This document shows positions 25,331-34,702 of a DNA stretch of 64,000 nt, one piece after another (the first letter of the stretch is position 1; every line of letters starts with the position of its first letter). This stretch comes from Planobispora longispora (lineage in GTDB: Bacteria > Actinomycetota > Actinomycetes > Streptosporangiales > Streptosporangiaceae). The notes under the pieces were generated by a model. That model saw only the letters and a list, made by a program, of their open reading frames with translations, ran no database searches and was not told the origin of the DNA. Where the stretch lies: assembly GCF_016863135.1 (NCBI RefSeq), contig NZ_BOOH01000067.1, positions 1-64,000 of the forward strand, in the 5' to 3' direction. A program made the translations under genes and the position numbers.

Positions 25331-25513
25331 ATGACCGGTCTTTACCTCAAGCTCCTGGCCCTGATGAGTGGTGACGACCGTGACCGCGGCGCCACGGCCG
25401 TGGAGTACGGCCTCATGGTCGCGCTCATCGCGGCGGTCATCGTCGGCACCGTGATCCTGCTCGGTCAGGCCCTCGACGTGCAGTTCACCGAAGTCCTCGA
25501 CCAGATCGGCTGA
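25331..25513 (+). CDS. flp: Flp-type pilin
   Basis: 60 aa, ATG 25331 after ACGGAGGAG. The segment DRGATAVEYGLMVALIAAVI is the Flp signature: a charged leader, the G/A-TAVEYG cleavage and Glu5 region, and a hydrophobic helix. TadV/CpaA-type peptidase would cut after the Gly. The peptidase gene is not in this window. First gene of the Tad locus that runs to 33839. Confidence 0.92.
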   Translation: MTGLYLKLLALMSGDDRDRGATAVEYGLMVALIAAVIVGTVILLGQALDVQFTEVLDQIG

Positions 25514-25517
25514 TCGC

Positions 25518-26030
25518 GTGCCCCGGCTGGGCCTTCGCGCGCAGCCGGGCCGTACCAGGACGGTCACGCGGCCCGGGCTCCCCGGCCGGCCCGCCCCAGC
25601 GGCGGGCCGCGTCGCCCGGCCCGCGGGACCCCGGCGCACGGCGCGCGCCGGAGAGCGGGGCGCCGCCTCCGTGGAGACGGCGCTCATGCTCCCCGTGATC
25701 CTCTTCCTCCTCTTCGCGATCATCGACTTCGGGCGCATGTTCAACGCGCAGGTCACGCTCACCGAGGCGGCGCGGGAGGGCGCCCGGGCCGTCGCGCTCG
25801 GCCACCTGGCCGGACCCCGCGTGGAGTCGGCCGCCTACGGGCTGTCGCCCCTGTCCACCACGGTCACCGCCTGCCCCATCACTCCTGACCCCGGCGCCGA
25901 CGCTGTCGTCGAGGTCAGGCACTCCTTCGAGTTCATCACTCCGGTGACCGGACTGGCCGCGCTGTTCGGCGGCGGCCTGGACGGGCCCATCACCCTGACC
26001 GGCAGGGGGGTCATGCCGTGCCTCGGCTGA
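25518..26030 (+). CDS. tadE: TadE-like pilus protein
   Basis: 170 aa, GTG 25518, 4 nt after flp. After a 46-residue Arg/Pro-rich N-terminus, ERGAASVETALMLPVILFLLFAIIDFGRMF is the classic TadE helix with the pseudopilin-like E. The rest is extracytoplasmic with repeated small residues. The next gene overlaps its stop by 13 nt. Confidence 0.88.
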   Translation: MPRLGLRAQPGRTRTVTRPGLPGRPAPAAGRVARPAGPRRTARAGERGAASVETALMLPVILFLLFAIIDFGRMFNAQVTLTEAAREGARAVALGHLAGPRVESAAYGLSPLSTTVTACPITPDPGADAVVEVRHSFEFITPVTGLAALFGGGLDGPITLTGRGVMPCLG

Positions 26031-27166
26031 ACCTCCCGGCCCTGCGCTCCGCGCTCCTGCCCGGACGCCTGCGCTCGGCCTGGCGCGGCGGCGACGAGGG
26101 CGGCATCGCCGTCCTGGTCTGCGTGCTGATCACCGGCGGGGTGCTGCTGGGCATGGGCGCCCTGGCGGTCGACGTCGGCCAGCTCTACGCCGAACGCGAG
26201 GAACTGCAGAGCGGCGCCGACGCGGCCGCCGTCGCCGTCGCCGAGCAGTGCGCCCGTGACGGGGGCTGGTGCGGCACGGCGCCCACCGCCACGGCGCAGC
26301 GCTACGCCGACGCCAACGCCAAGGACGGCACGTCGGGGGTGGAGACCGTGTGCGGCCGGACCGGCAACGGGGCCCTGCCCGCCTGCCCGCCCGCGCCCGG
26401 CAACCTGGCCTCCTGCCTCGGCGACGCGCCCGACACCGCCGTGTACGTGGAGACGCGGACCCTGTCCCGGCAACCCGGAGGAGAGACGCTGCTGCCGCCG
26501 ATCCTGGCCGCGACGCTGCTCGGCCGCGACGGCTACGCCGGAGCCGAGGTGCGGGCCTGCGCCCGCGCCGCCTGGGGCCCGCCGCTGCGGGCCCGCGGCC
26601 TGGGCCTGACCGTCTCGCTGTGCGAGTGGCGTGAGGCCACCGCCGGCGGGACGGTGTTCGCGCCCGCGCCGCCCGCCGTCGTGACCGGGGCCTCCGAGTC
26701 CGTGCTCTACCTGCACACCACCACGGCGAGGACGTGCACGACCCGCGGCTCGGGCGGCGACAACCCGGGCGGGTTCGGGTGGCTGGACGACCTGGACGAC
26801 ACCTGCTCGGTGCTCGTCGAGGCCGACGGCACCTACGGCGGCGACCCGGGCGTGTCGCCGTCCAGGGAGTGCGAGGAGGTCCTGGAGGACGCCCGCGACA
26901 GGCGGACGCTCACCTACCTGCCGATCTTCCGGGAGGTCGCGGGGACCGGTCAGAACACCCGGTACACGATCGAGGGCTTCGCCCCGTTCGTCATCACCGG
27001 CTACGCCCTGCCCGGCGCCTCCGAGCCGTCGAGGCTGACCGGGGTGAGCCACTGCAAGGGCTCCGACAAGTGCGTCTACGGCTACTTCACCCGCGCCCTC
27101 ATCCCGGCGAGGGGCACGATCGGCGGTCCCGACCTGGGCGCCGCCATCGTGACGCTGATCGGATAG
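26018..27166 (+). CDS. tadG: TadG-like pilus assembly protein
   Basis: 382 aa, GTG 26018. N-terminal helix (GGIAVLVCVLITGGVLLGMGALAVDVGQLYAEREELQSGADAAA split at 29-72) is the Tad-domain signature. The large extracellular part contains about ten Cys residues in pairs, suggesting disulfide bonds outside the cell. TadE and TadG are minor pilins or assembly factors. Confidence 0.85.
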   Translation: MPRLNLPALRSALLPGRLRSAWRGGDEGGIAVLVCVLITGGVLLGMGALAVDVGQLYAEREELQSGADAAAVAVAEQCARDGGWCGTAPTATAQRYADANAKDGTSGVETVCGRTGNGALPACPPAPGNLASCLGDAPDTAVYVETRTLSRQPGGETLLPPILAATLLGRDGYAGAEVRACARAAWGPPLRARGLGLTVSLCEWREATAGGTVFAPAPPAVVTGASESVLYLHTTTARTCTTRGSGGDNPGGFGWLDDLDDTCSVLVEADGTYGGDPGVSPSRECEEVLEDARDRRTLTYLPIFREVAGTGQNTRYTIEGFAPFVITGYALPGASEPSRLTGVSHCKGSDKCVYGYFTRALIPARGTIGGPDLGAAIVTLIG

Positions 27167-27186
27167 TCGGAGGGAGGACGAAAGGC

Positions 27187-27966
27187 GTGAAATCGCGCAT
27201 GCTCACGCTCCTGGCCGCGCTCGTGCTGGGCCTGGGCGGGGCCGCCGCGGTGCTGGTCTACGTCTCCGGCGCCGAATCGCGCGCGCTGGAGGGCAAGAAG
27301 GCCGTCAGCGTGCTGGTGGCCAAGGACCGCATCCCGGCCGGGACCACCGGGGAGCGGGTGCGCTCCGGCGAGCTCACCGAGCTGGTGCGCATGCCCGCCG
27401 AGAGCGTCCCGGCCGACGCCCTGGGCGCCCTGGACGCCGCCACCGACAAGCTGGTGCTCACCTCCGGGCTCCAGCCGCGCCAGCTGCTGCTGCGCGGCAT
27501 GTTCGCCGCGCCGGAGCGGGCCACCGGGGGACTGACGATCCCCGAGGGCAAGCTGGCGATCACGGTGGAGATGACCGTCGCCGCCGAGGTCGCCGGATAC
27601 GTCCGGCCCGACACGCAGGTCGTCGTCTTCGACACCTTCAACGTGCTCGAAGGCCGCGACGGCGTGCCCGCGGGCGACCGGCTGGCCGAGGGCGCCGACA
27701 CCAACAAGGCCACCCGGGTGCTGCTCCCGCGCGTGCAGGTGCTCGCCGTCGGGCCGCGCCGCGCCGTGCCCGCCGAGGGGGCCGACGCCGCCGAGCAGGA
27801 GCAGGAGAAGGAGCGGACCGTGCTGGTCACCGTGGCCGTCAACCAGGCCGAGGCCGAACGGCTGGTGCACGGGGCCCAGACCGGCACCCTCTACCTCGGC
27901 CTGCTCACCGACACCGCCGACGTCGCCCCCGGTCCCGGCGTCGACAACCACTCGCTGTTCCGCTGA
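27187..27966 (+). CDS. cpaB: CpaB/RcpC-like pilus protein
   Basis: 259 aa, GTG 27187 after GAAAGG. One N-terminal membrane helix, then an SAF domain (VSVLVAKDRIPAGTTGERV) and the RcpC/CpaB C-terminal half. In Gram-negatives CpaB helps the secretin; there is no secretin here, so in this monoderm it probably links the pilus base to the wall. Confidence 0.88.
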   Translation: MKSRMLTLLAALVLGLGGAAAVLVYVSGAESRALEGKKAVSVLVAKDRIPAGTTGERVRSGELTELVRMPAESVPADALGALDAATDKLVLTSGLQPRQLLLRGMFAAPERATGGLTIPEGKLAITVEMTVAAEVAGYVRPDTQVVVFDTFNVLEGRDGVPAGDRLAEGADTNKATRVLLPRVQVLAVGPRRAVPAEGADAAEQEQEKERTVLVTVAVNQAEAERLVHGAQTGTLYLGLLTDTADVAPGPGVDNHSLFR

Positions 27967-28040
27967 CCGGCGGGAGAGCGCGGCGCCGCGAGGGACGGCG
28001 GCGCCGCGGCAGAAAGACCTGACGTCCGGAAGGAGGCGAT

Positions 28041-29273
28041 ATGACTGTCATCTACGAGCCGTGGCCCGCGACGGCCGCGGAGCTCGCCGCGCTCCTGGGG
28101 CAGGCGGGCCACGCGGTCCGGATCGCCGCCGACCCCGCCGAGCTCGGCGCGCTCCTGACCGCCGACCCCGCCGAGCCGCTCGTGGTCTTCGGCCCCGGGG
28201 CCGCGCCCGCCGAGGCCGTGGCCTTCGCCGCCGAGCAGCGGCTGCGCCGGCCCGAGACCGGCGTCGTGCTGCTGAACTCCGACGCGGGCGCCGGCCTGCT
28301 GCGGGAGGCGCTGCGGGCCGGCATCAGGGAGGTCGCCGACCCGGGGGACCCGCACGCCGTGCTGGAGGCGTGCGGGCGCTCGCTGGAGGTGTCCCGGCGG
28401 CTGAGCGCCTCGCCGTACGGCCCGCACGGCGCGCCCGCCCCCCACGGCGAGCACCCCGCCCCGGGCGGCCGCACCCCCGGACATCCCGGCAGGATCGTCA
28501 CGGTCCTGGCCACCAAGGGCGGCTGCGGCAAGACCACCGTCGCCACCAACCTGGCGGTGACGCTGGCCGACGGCGGCCGGCGCCGGGTCCTGCTGGTGGA
28601 CCTGGATGTGGAGTTCGGCGACGTGGCCATCGCGCTGCAGCTCACCCCCGAGCGCGGCCTCGCCGACGCCATCACGATGGCCGACCGGCTCGACGAGACG
28701 GGGCTGCGCTCGCTGCTGACGCCGTACCGGCCGGGCCTGGACACGCTGCTGGCGCCGGTCCGGCCGACCGACGGCGAGCAGATCGGCGGCCCGCTGGTCG
28801 GGGAGGTGCTGCGCCTGGCCCGGAACATGTTCGACTACGTCGTCGTGGACACGCCGCCGCACTTCTCCGACCCGGCGCTGGCCGCGCTCGACGTCACCGA
28901 CCACTTCCTGGTGCTGGCCGCGCCCGACGTGCTGACGCTGAAGAACACCCGCATCGCGCTGGAGACGCTCGACCTGCTCGGCCACCCCGCCGACCGGCGG
29001 ATCGTGACGCTCAACCGTTCCGGCTCGCCGGTCGGGCTGACCCCGCAGGACGTCGAGCGGGTGCTGCGGGTGCCGCCGCACGCGCACATCCCCTCCAGCG
29101 CCGATGTGCCGATCTCGCTGAACCGGGGCGTGCCGCTGGCGGCCGCCGACCCCGCCCACGCGGTCAGCCGGGCCATCGCCGACCTCGCCGCCCGCCACCT
29201 GGACGCGGCGGCGTCCGAGCGGCCCCGGCGCGAGCGGGGCCGGCGCGGGTTCCTGCGCAGGGTGAGGGGCTGA
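28041..29273 (+). CDS. cpaE: CpaE/TadZ-like ATPase
   Basis: 410 aa, ATG 28041 after GGAGG. N-terminal receiver-like pseudodomain (about 1-125) without conserved phosphorylation residues, a Pro/Gly/His linker, then a MinD/ParA-type ATPase with Walker A KGGCGKTT and LVDLDVEFGDV, VVDTPPHFSD. TadZ/CpaE proteins place the pilus machine at a cell pole. The C-terminus is Arg-rich. Confidence 0.9.
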   Translation: MTVIYEPWPATAAELAALLGQAGHAVRIAADPAELGALLTADPAEPLVVFGPGAAPAEAVAFAAEQRLRRPETGVVLLNSDAGAGLLREALRAGIREVADPGDPHAVLEACGRSLEVSRRLSASPYGPHGAPAPHGEHPAPGGRTPGHPGRIVTVLATKGGCGKTTVATNLAVTLADGGRRRVLLVDLDVEFGDVAIALQLTPERGLADAITMADRLDETGLRSLLTPYRPGLDTLLAPVRPTDGEQIGGPLVGEVLRLARNMFDYVVVDTPPHFSDPALAALDVTDHFLVLAAPDVLTLKNTRIALETLDLLGHPADRRIVTLNRSGSPVGLTPQDVERVLRVPPHAHIPSSADVPISLNRGVPLAAADPAHAVSRAIADLAARHLDAAASERPRRERGRRGFLRRVRG

Positions 29274-29309
29274 GCGGCCGGTGGGACGCGACGATCGGGA
29301 GAGGGACTG

Positions 29310-30692
29310 ATGGGACTCAACGACCGCATCGCCCGGCGGCGCGTGGACGCCGTGCCGCAGGACGCCGCCGAGCGGGCGCCGGGCCCCGACGGGGCCGGTG
29401 CGGCCGCGCCGGTCCGGGCCGTCGATCCGCTGGCCGAGGTGCGCCGCCGGGTGCACCAGGCGCTGCTGGACGTGCTCGGCCCGCAGATGTACGCCGACGT
29501 GGGCGGCGACGACGACCTGCGGCGGCGGGTGCGCGAGACCATCGGCGAGGTGCTGGCGGGCGAGGAGACGCCGCTGACGGCCGCCGACCGGGCCCGCATC
29601 GCCGACGAGGTCGCCGACGACATCCTCGGTCACGGCCCGCTGGAGCCCCTGCTGCGCGACCCCGACGTCAGCGAGATCATGGTCAACGGCCCGAACCTGA
29701 TCTTCGTGGAGCGGAGCGGGCGCATCCAGGAGGTCGAGACGCGCTTCGCCGACGACGCCCACCTGCGGCGCGTCATCGACCGCATCGTCTCGCGGGTCGG
29801 CCGGCACGTCGACGAGGCCAGCCCGATGGTCGACGCCCGCCTGCCCGACGGCAGCCGGGTCAACGCCGTGGTCAGCCCCATCGCGCTGGACGGCGCCATG
29901 CTGACCATCCGCAAGTTCTCCAAGGACCCCTACACCGTCGACGACCTGATCTCCTTCGGCACGTTCACCCGGCCGGTGGCCGACGTGCTGGAGGCGTGCG
30001 TGCGGGGCCGCCTCGACATGGTGATCAGCGGCGGCACCGGTTCCGGCAAGACCACCACGCTCAACGTGCTGTCGAGTTTCGTGCCCTCCGGCGAGCGCAT
30101 CGTCACCATCGAGGACGCCGCCGAGCTGCAGCTGCGCCAGAGGCACGTGCTGCGCCTGGAGTCGCGCCCGGCCAACACCGAGGGCCGGGGCGAGGTCACC
30201 ATCCGGGACCTGGTCCGCAACGCGCTGCGGATGCGCCCGGACCGCATCGTCGTCGGCGAGGTCCGCGACGGCGCGGCCCTCGACATGCTCCAGGCCATGA
30301 ACACCGGCCACGACGGCTCGCTGACCACCGTGCACGCCAACACCCCGCGCGACACGCTGGCGCGCCTGGAGACGATGGTGCTGATGGCCGGGGTGGACCT
30401 GCCCGCGCGGGCCATCCGGGAGCAGATCGCCTCCGCCATCGACGTGATCGTGCAGGTGACCCGGATGAAGGACGGCGTGCGCCGGATCACCCACGTCACC
30501 GAGGTGACCGGCATGGAGGGCGAGGTGGTCACCCTCCAGGACATCTTCGTGTTCGACTACCGGGCGGGCATGGACGAGAACGGCCGCTACCGGGGCACGC
30601 TGGTGCCGACCGGGCTGCGGCCGCGGTTCCTCGACGAGATCGCGAAGGCGGGCGTCACCGTCCCGCCGGGCGTTTTCGGGGGCGCGTGGTGA
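29310..30692 (+). CDS. tadA: Tad secretion ATPase TadA/CpaF
   Basis: 460 aa, ATG 29310. Walker A SGGTGSGKTTTLN, Asp box VTIEDAAELQL, Walker B RPDRIVVGEVRDG and His box HDGSLTTVHANTPRD are all intact, so it should be an active hexameric motor for pilus extension and probably retraction. The first 100 residues are the usual variable N-domain. The next gene overlaps its stop (GTGA). Confidence 0.95.
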   Translation: MGLNDRIARRRVDAVPQDAAERAPGPDGAGAAAPVRAVDPLAEVRRRVHQALLDVLGPQMYADVGGDDDLRRRVRETIGEVLAGEETPLTAADRARIADEVADDILGHGPLEPLLRDPDVSEIMVNGPNLIFVERSGRIQEVETRFADDAHLRRVIDRIVSRVGRHVDEASPMVDARLPDGSRVNAVVSPIALDGAMLTIRKFSKDPYTVDDLISFGTFTRPVADVLEACVRGRLDMVISGGTGSGKTTTLNVLSSFVPSGERIVTIEDAAELQLRQRHVLRLESRPANTEGRGEVTIRDLVRNALRMRPDRIVVGEVRDGAALDMLQAMNTGHDGSLTTVHANTPRDTLARLETMVLMAGVDLPARAIREQIASAIDVIVQVTRMKDGVRRITHVTEVTGMEGEVVTLQDIFVFDYRAGMDENGRYRGTLVPTGLRPRFLDEIAKAGVTVPPGVFGGAW

Positions 30693-32911
30693 GCCCGGCG
30701 AGGTCCGTGCCCGTTCCGGTACGGCCCGCCGCCGAGCGCCGGGCCGCCCCCGCCGGGGCCCCGGCGCCGGTCCGGGCCGCCGCCGGGCCGCTCGCCGCGG
30801 TCCGGGCCGTGCCGGCCGCCGTCCTCGCCCTCGTCCTCGTGCCGGCCGTGGTCCGGGCCGTGCTGGCCGCCGTCCTCGTGCCGGCCGTGGTCCTGGTCGC
30901 GGCGCCGGCGGCGCGGGCCGACGGCGAGCCGTCGCTGGCGGCGAGCGCCGTGCGGACCACCCCCGGCCGGGCGCAGTTCTACCTGACCGCGCGGGACCTG
31001 CCGGCGGGCGCGTCCCTGGAGACGGCGCGGATCACCGTGCGCGCCGGGGACACGCCGCTGCCCGTCGCCGTGGAGCCCGCCGCGGGCGGCGCGAAGGACG
31101 GGAAGGGGAACGCCGCGCAGGCCCCCGCCAGATCCGTGGTGATCGTCTTCGACGCCAGCCTCTCGATGGCCGGCCCGCCGCTGGCCCAGGCCCAGGACGC
31201 CGCGCTGCGCTACGCCCGCGCCGTCCCCGCCGACGTGCGGATCGGCCTGGTCAGGATCGGCGACCGGGCCGAGACCGTGCTGCCGCCCACCGCCGACCGG
31301 GCGGCCTTCACCGCGGCGGTGCGCGGCCTGCGGGCGGCGGGCGCCACCGCCCTGTACGACGCGGTCGCCGAGGCGCACGCGCTGTCGGCCCGGGAGAAGG
31401 CGGGGGACCGGCGGCTGCTGGTGTTGTCCGACGGCTCCGACACCTCCTCGCAGACCGGCCTGGAGGCGCTGACCAGGCGGCTGAGCCGGGACGGGGCGGT
31501 CGTCGAGGTGGTGGCGTTCGGCGACCGGGTCGACGTCGCCGCGCTGGGCCGCATCGCCTCCGCCGGCGGGGGGAAGGTCCGCCGCGCCTCCCGGGGAGAG
31601 GAGCTGGCCTCGGCGTTCCTGTCGGCCGCCGCCGCGTTCTCCCCGCCGGTGCTGGTCACCGTGCGGGTGCCGGGGGAGCTGGCCGGGCAGAGCGCGCGCC
31701 TGACGGTCGAGGCCCGCCCGGGCGGCCCGGCGGGAACCCCCGCACCGGCGCCCGACCCCACGGCGACGACCCCGGCACCGGTGATCGACCCGACGGCGAC
31801 CCCTCCGGGGACGGCGGGCGACCCGCCGGCGGCCGCCGGCGGGACCTGGGCGGCGAGCACGACCGTCTCAGTGACCTTCGCGGCCCCGCCGCACGCGGAC
31901 GGCCCCGCCGCGCCCCCGCCCGCCGCCACGGTCGCCGGCCCGCCGGACTGGCTGTACCCGGCGGGCGGCGGCGCGCTGCTGGCCTCCCTGGCGCTGGCGG
32001 CCGCGGCGCTGACCCGGCCCCGCCGGGGCCTGGAGGGCGGGCGGCTGGCCCAGCTGGAGCGGTTCACGCTGGGCCGGACCGCGCCCGCGGGCGGCACGGG
32101 GGCGGGGGTCCTCAACGTGCCGGGCGCGGCGCTCGCGCTCACCGAGAAGGTGGTGCGCGCCCGGGGCCGGCACGAGCGCCTCACCATCGAGCTGGAGCAG
32201 GCCGGGATGAAACTGCTGCCGCACGAGTGGACGCTGCTGCGGCTGGGGGCCGCATTCGGCGCGACGGTCCTGCTCGGCCTGCTGCTCTCGCCCGTCGCCG
32301 GGCTCCTGCTCGGCCCCGGCCCGGCCTGGGCGGCCTGCGCCTTCTACCGGCGCCACCGCGCCGCCCAGCGCTCGCGCCGCTTCGCCGAGCAGCTGCCGGA
32401 CGCGCTGCAGCTGGTCGTCGGCTCGCTGCGGTCCGGGTTCTCCCTGGGGCAGGCGCTGGCGGCGCTGGTACGGGAGTCGGCCGAGCCGGTCAGCACCGAG
32501 TTCGGCCGGGCCCTGGCCGAGACCAGGATCGGCGTGGACCTGGAGGACGCCCTGGAGAAGGCGGCCGAGCGCACCGCCTGCCGGGACCTGTCCTGGCTGG
32601 TGATGGCCATCCGCATCCAGCGGGAGGTGGGCGGCAACCTGGCCGAGATCATGGCGACCGCGGTGGACACCATGCGCGAGCGCGCCCGTCTCCGCCGCCA
32701 CGTGCGCGCCCTGACCGCCGAGGGCCGCCTGTCGGCGTACGTGCTGATCGCGCTGCCCGTCGGCATCGGCGGCTGGATGTTCCTCATCCGCGGCGAGTAC
32801 GTGCGCCCCCTCTACACCGAACCGCCGGGCATCGCCATGCTGGTCGCCGCGGTGTTCCTGGTCGCCGCCGGGGCCTTCTGGATGAGCCGCCTGATCAAGG
32901 TGGAGGTCTGA
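30689..32911 (+). CDS. tadB: VWA-TadB fusion protein
   Basis: 740 aa, GTG 30689 overlapping the tadA stop. Residues 1-75 hold a signal/membrane region, then a von Willebrand A domain with a full MIDAS pattern (VVIVFDASLSMAG, GATALYDAV, VLSDGSDTSS). A Pro/Thr-rich linker and a membrane helix lead into a complete TadB/GspF-type inner-membrane platform (LPDALQLVVGSLRSGFSLGQAL, IRIQREVGGNLAEIM). Normal TadB is about 300 aa; here the platform is joined to an extracellular metal-dependent adhesion-type domain. Confidence 0.9.
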   Translation: MSPARSVPVPVRPAAERRAAPAGAPAPVRAAAGPLAAVRAVPAAVLALVLVPAVVRAVLAAVLVPAVVLVAAPAARADGEPSLAASAVRTTPGRAQFYLTARDLPAGASLETARITVRAGDTPLPVAVEPAAGGAKDGKGNAAQAPARSVVIVFDASLSMAGPPLAQAQDAALRYARAVPADVRIGLVRIGDRAETVLPPTADRAAFTAAVRGLRAAGATALYDAVAEAHALSAREKAGDRRLLVLSDGSDTSSQTGLEALTRRLSRDGAVVEVVAFGDRVDVAALGRIASAGGGKVRRASRGEELASAFLSAAAAFSPPVLVTVRVPGELAGQSARLTVEARPGGPAGTPAPAPDPTATTPAPVIDPTATPPGTAGDPPAAAGGTWAASTTVSVTFAAPPHADGPAAPPPAATVAGPPDWLYPAGGGALLASLALAAAALTRPRRGLEGGRLAQLERFTLGRTAPAGGTGAGVLNVPGAALALTEKVVRARGRHERLTIELEQAGMKLLPHEWTLLRLGAAFGATVLLGLLLSPVAGLLLGPGPAWAACAFYRRHRAAQRSRRFAEQLPDALQLVVGSLRSGFSLGQALAALVRESAEPVSTEFGRALAETRIGVDLEDALEKAAERTACRDLSWLVMAIRIQREVGGNLAEIMATAVDTMRERARLRRHVRALTAEGRLSAYVLIALPVGIGGWMFLIRGEYVRPLYTEPPGIAMLVAAVFLVAAGAFWMSRLIKVEV

Positions 32912-32915
32912 GCCG

Positions 32916-33839
32916 ATGCGACTGCTGCTGCTGATGGGCGGGCTGACGGCGCTGTCGGCCGCCGGCGCGCTGCTGGTGCGGGTGCTGGCGATGGGCCGTA
33001 CCGGACGGCGGGTGGATCCGGGACGGCTGGAGTCGATCGAGCGGGTGTACGGCGCGGGCCCCGCCCCCCAGGCGCCGCAGGAGCCGTTCACCGACCGGGT
33101 GCTGCGCCCGCTGGCCGGCCGGTTCGGCACGCTGGCGCGCAGGCTCACCCCCGCCGGCATGGTCGCCCGGATGAACCGCTCGCTCACCTACGCGGGCAAC
33201 CCGCCGAAGTGGCCGGTCGAGCGGGTCATGCAGGCCAAGGGGCTGGGCCTGCTGGCGGGCGGTTTCATCGGCCTGCTGTACGGCTCCGGCCTGGGCGGCG
33301 CGCTGACGCTCCTGGGCCCCGTGCTGGGCGCGGCGGCCGGGTTCTTCCTGCCGGACCTGCTGGTCTACAACCTGGGCGTGCGCCGCCAGCAGGAGATCGC
33401 CAGGACGCTTCCCGACATCCTCGACATGCTGACCGTCAGCGTGGAGGCCGGACTGGGCTTCGACGCCGCCGTGGCGCAGGTGCGCGTCAACGCCGAGGGC
33501 CCGATGGCGGCGGAGTTCGCCCGGATGCTGCGCGAGATGCAGCTCGGCAAGCCCCGCACCGACGCGCTGCGCGCCATGTCGGAGCGCACCACCGTGATGG
33601 AGCTGCGCGGGTTCGCCTCGTCGGTGGTGCAGGCCAGCGAGCTGGGCATCCCGATCGCCAACGTGCTGCGCGAGCAGGCCAGGGAGATGCGGCTGCGCCG
33701 CCGCCAGCGCGCGGAGGAGGCGGCCCAGAAGGTCCCCATCAAGATCCTCTTCCCGCTGCTGTTCTGCCTGTTCCCCGCCCTGTTCGTCATCATCATCGGC
33801 CCCGGCGCCCTGCGCATCGTGGAACTGCTCGGCACCTGA
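32916..33839 (+). CDS. tadC: TadC-like platform protein
   Basis: 307 aa, ATG 32916, 4 nt after the fusion gene. Membrane protein with the T2SSF domain (LPDILDMLTVSVEAGLGFD, VQASELGIPIANVLREQ) and C-terminal helices. It forms the inner-membrane base with TadB. Last gene of the Tad operon. Confidence 0.92.
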   Translation: MRLLLLMGGLTALSAAGALLVRVLAMGRTGRRVDPGRLESIERVYGAGPAPQAPQEPFTDRVLRPLAGRFGTLARRLTPAGMVARMNRSLTYAGNPPKWPVERVMQAKGLGLLAGGFIGLLYGSGLGGALTLLGPVLGAAAGFFLPDLLVYNLGVRRQQEIARTLPDILDMLTVSVEAGLGFDAAVAQVRVNAEGPMAAEFARMLREMQLGKPRTDALRAMSERTTVMELRGFASSVVQASELGIPIANVLREQAREMRLRRRQRAEEAAQKVPIKILFPLLFCLFPALFVIIIGPGALRIVELLGT

Positions 33840-33954
33840 GCGGCCGGCAGGTGAGCCCGGCGCCGGATGCGGCCGGGCGTCCGCCGGGCGACGGCGCCGC
33901 CGGACACCCTGGAGAGGGCTGGCCTGCCGTCCCCGCCGGGCGCATGCTCGAACT

Positions 33955-34347
33955 ATGGACTACGACGGCTACATGACACGCGCCGATGAGGCACGCACGC
34001 GGGCGTGGGAGGCCGGCTTGCGGGTCGCCCAGATCAAGCAACGGCTCATCGATCTGGCCTCGTACGGCGAGAAGGCGTTCACCCCCTCGCCCGATGCACG
34101 CGACCTGGCCTTGTCGGCCGAGCAGTGGGCGGAGCAGGCCGTACCGCGCGCCCGCCGAGCCGCGTCGCGGTGCCGGCAGGCCTATTGCTCCGCCGCCCTC
34201 GCCCATGACAGGGCGGCTTGGCTTTATGAACGCCTGGAGGCCGAGGGCTTCGGTGCGCCGGATGAGAATCGGCTGCACGCGGCGCACCATCGTGAAATGG
34301 CGGCCGCCGATCGACAGGCCGCACAGGACATGGAGGAGGCAGACTGA
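33955..34347 (+). CDS. Small helical protein of unknown function
   Basis: 130 aa, ATG 33955. Predicted all-helical and His/Ala/Arg-rich (LDHAAHHREMAAADRQAAQDMEEAD-like end). It has no membrane segment or signal. No family was recognised. A perfect 20-bp terminator follows at 34474. Confidence 0.6.
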   Translation: MDYDGYMTRADEARTRAWEAGLRVAQIKQRLIDLASYGEKAFTPSPDARDLALSAEQWAEQAVPRARRAASRCRQAYCSAALAHDRAAWLYERLEAEGFGAPDENRLHAAHHREMAAADRQAAQDMEEAD

Positions 34348-34473
34348 GCACGCGCCCGAGCCGCGACCCGCACGGCGGAAGACCGTCTCCCGCCCTATGC
34401 CTGCCCGGTCCTCGCCGGCCTGCCGGGCCGCCGTACGGCGGTGAGCGGCGGCGGGGCCGGGGACGCCGGGAAA

Positions 34474-34519
34474 ACGCCGATGACCCCGCCGGGAGGGATC
34501 CCGGCGGGGTCATCGGCGT
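34474..34519. terminator. Perfect 20-bp terminator hairpin
   Basis: Arms 34474-34493 and 34500-34519 with a 6-nt loop, between the helical protein gene and the GGDEF gene, which converge on it. It can work in both directions. In 34348-34702 there is no other feature. Confidence 0.88.
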
Positions 34520-34702
34520 CTGTGGGGCGGTGTGCATGTCGCCTCTCGGCGAAAGGCACAACGCGGCTCCAGCCGTACGGTAGTCCGCGAAGGCGAATTA
34601 GGTGAGGCCCGGGGACACGGGCACACCGTCCACGGAGAGAGATAACCGACGTCTCCCGCCGGATGTTCCCGCCCCCCTTTTTTCGGCGGGACGGGACGCG
34701 CG

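Noticed and set aside
28061-30688. Very long open frame running through cpaE and tadA into the VWA-TadB gene
   Set aside because: It is an open alternate frame of GC-rich DNA; the translation before 30689 is Arg/Gly/Ala low complexity, and cpaE and tadA in the other frame have full domains.
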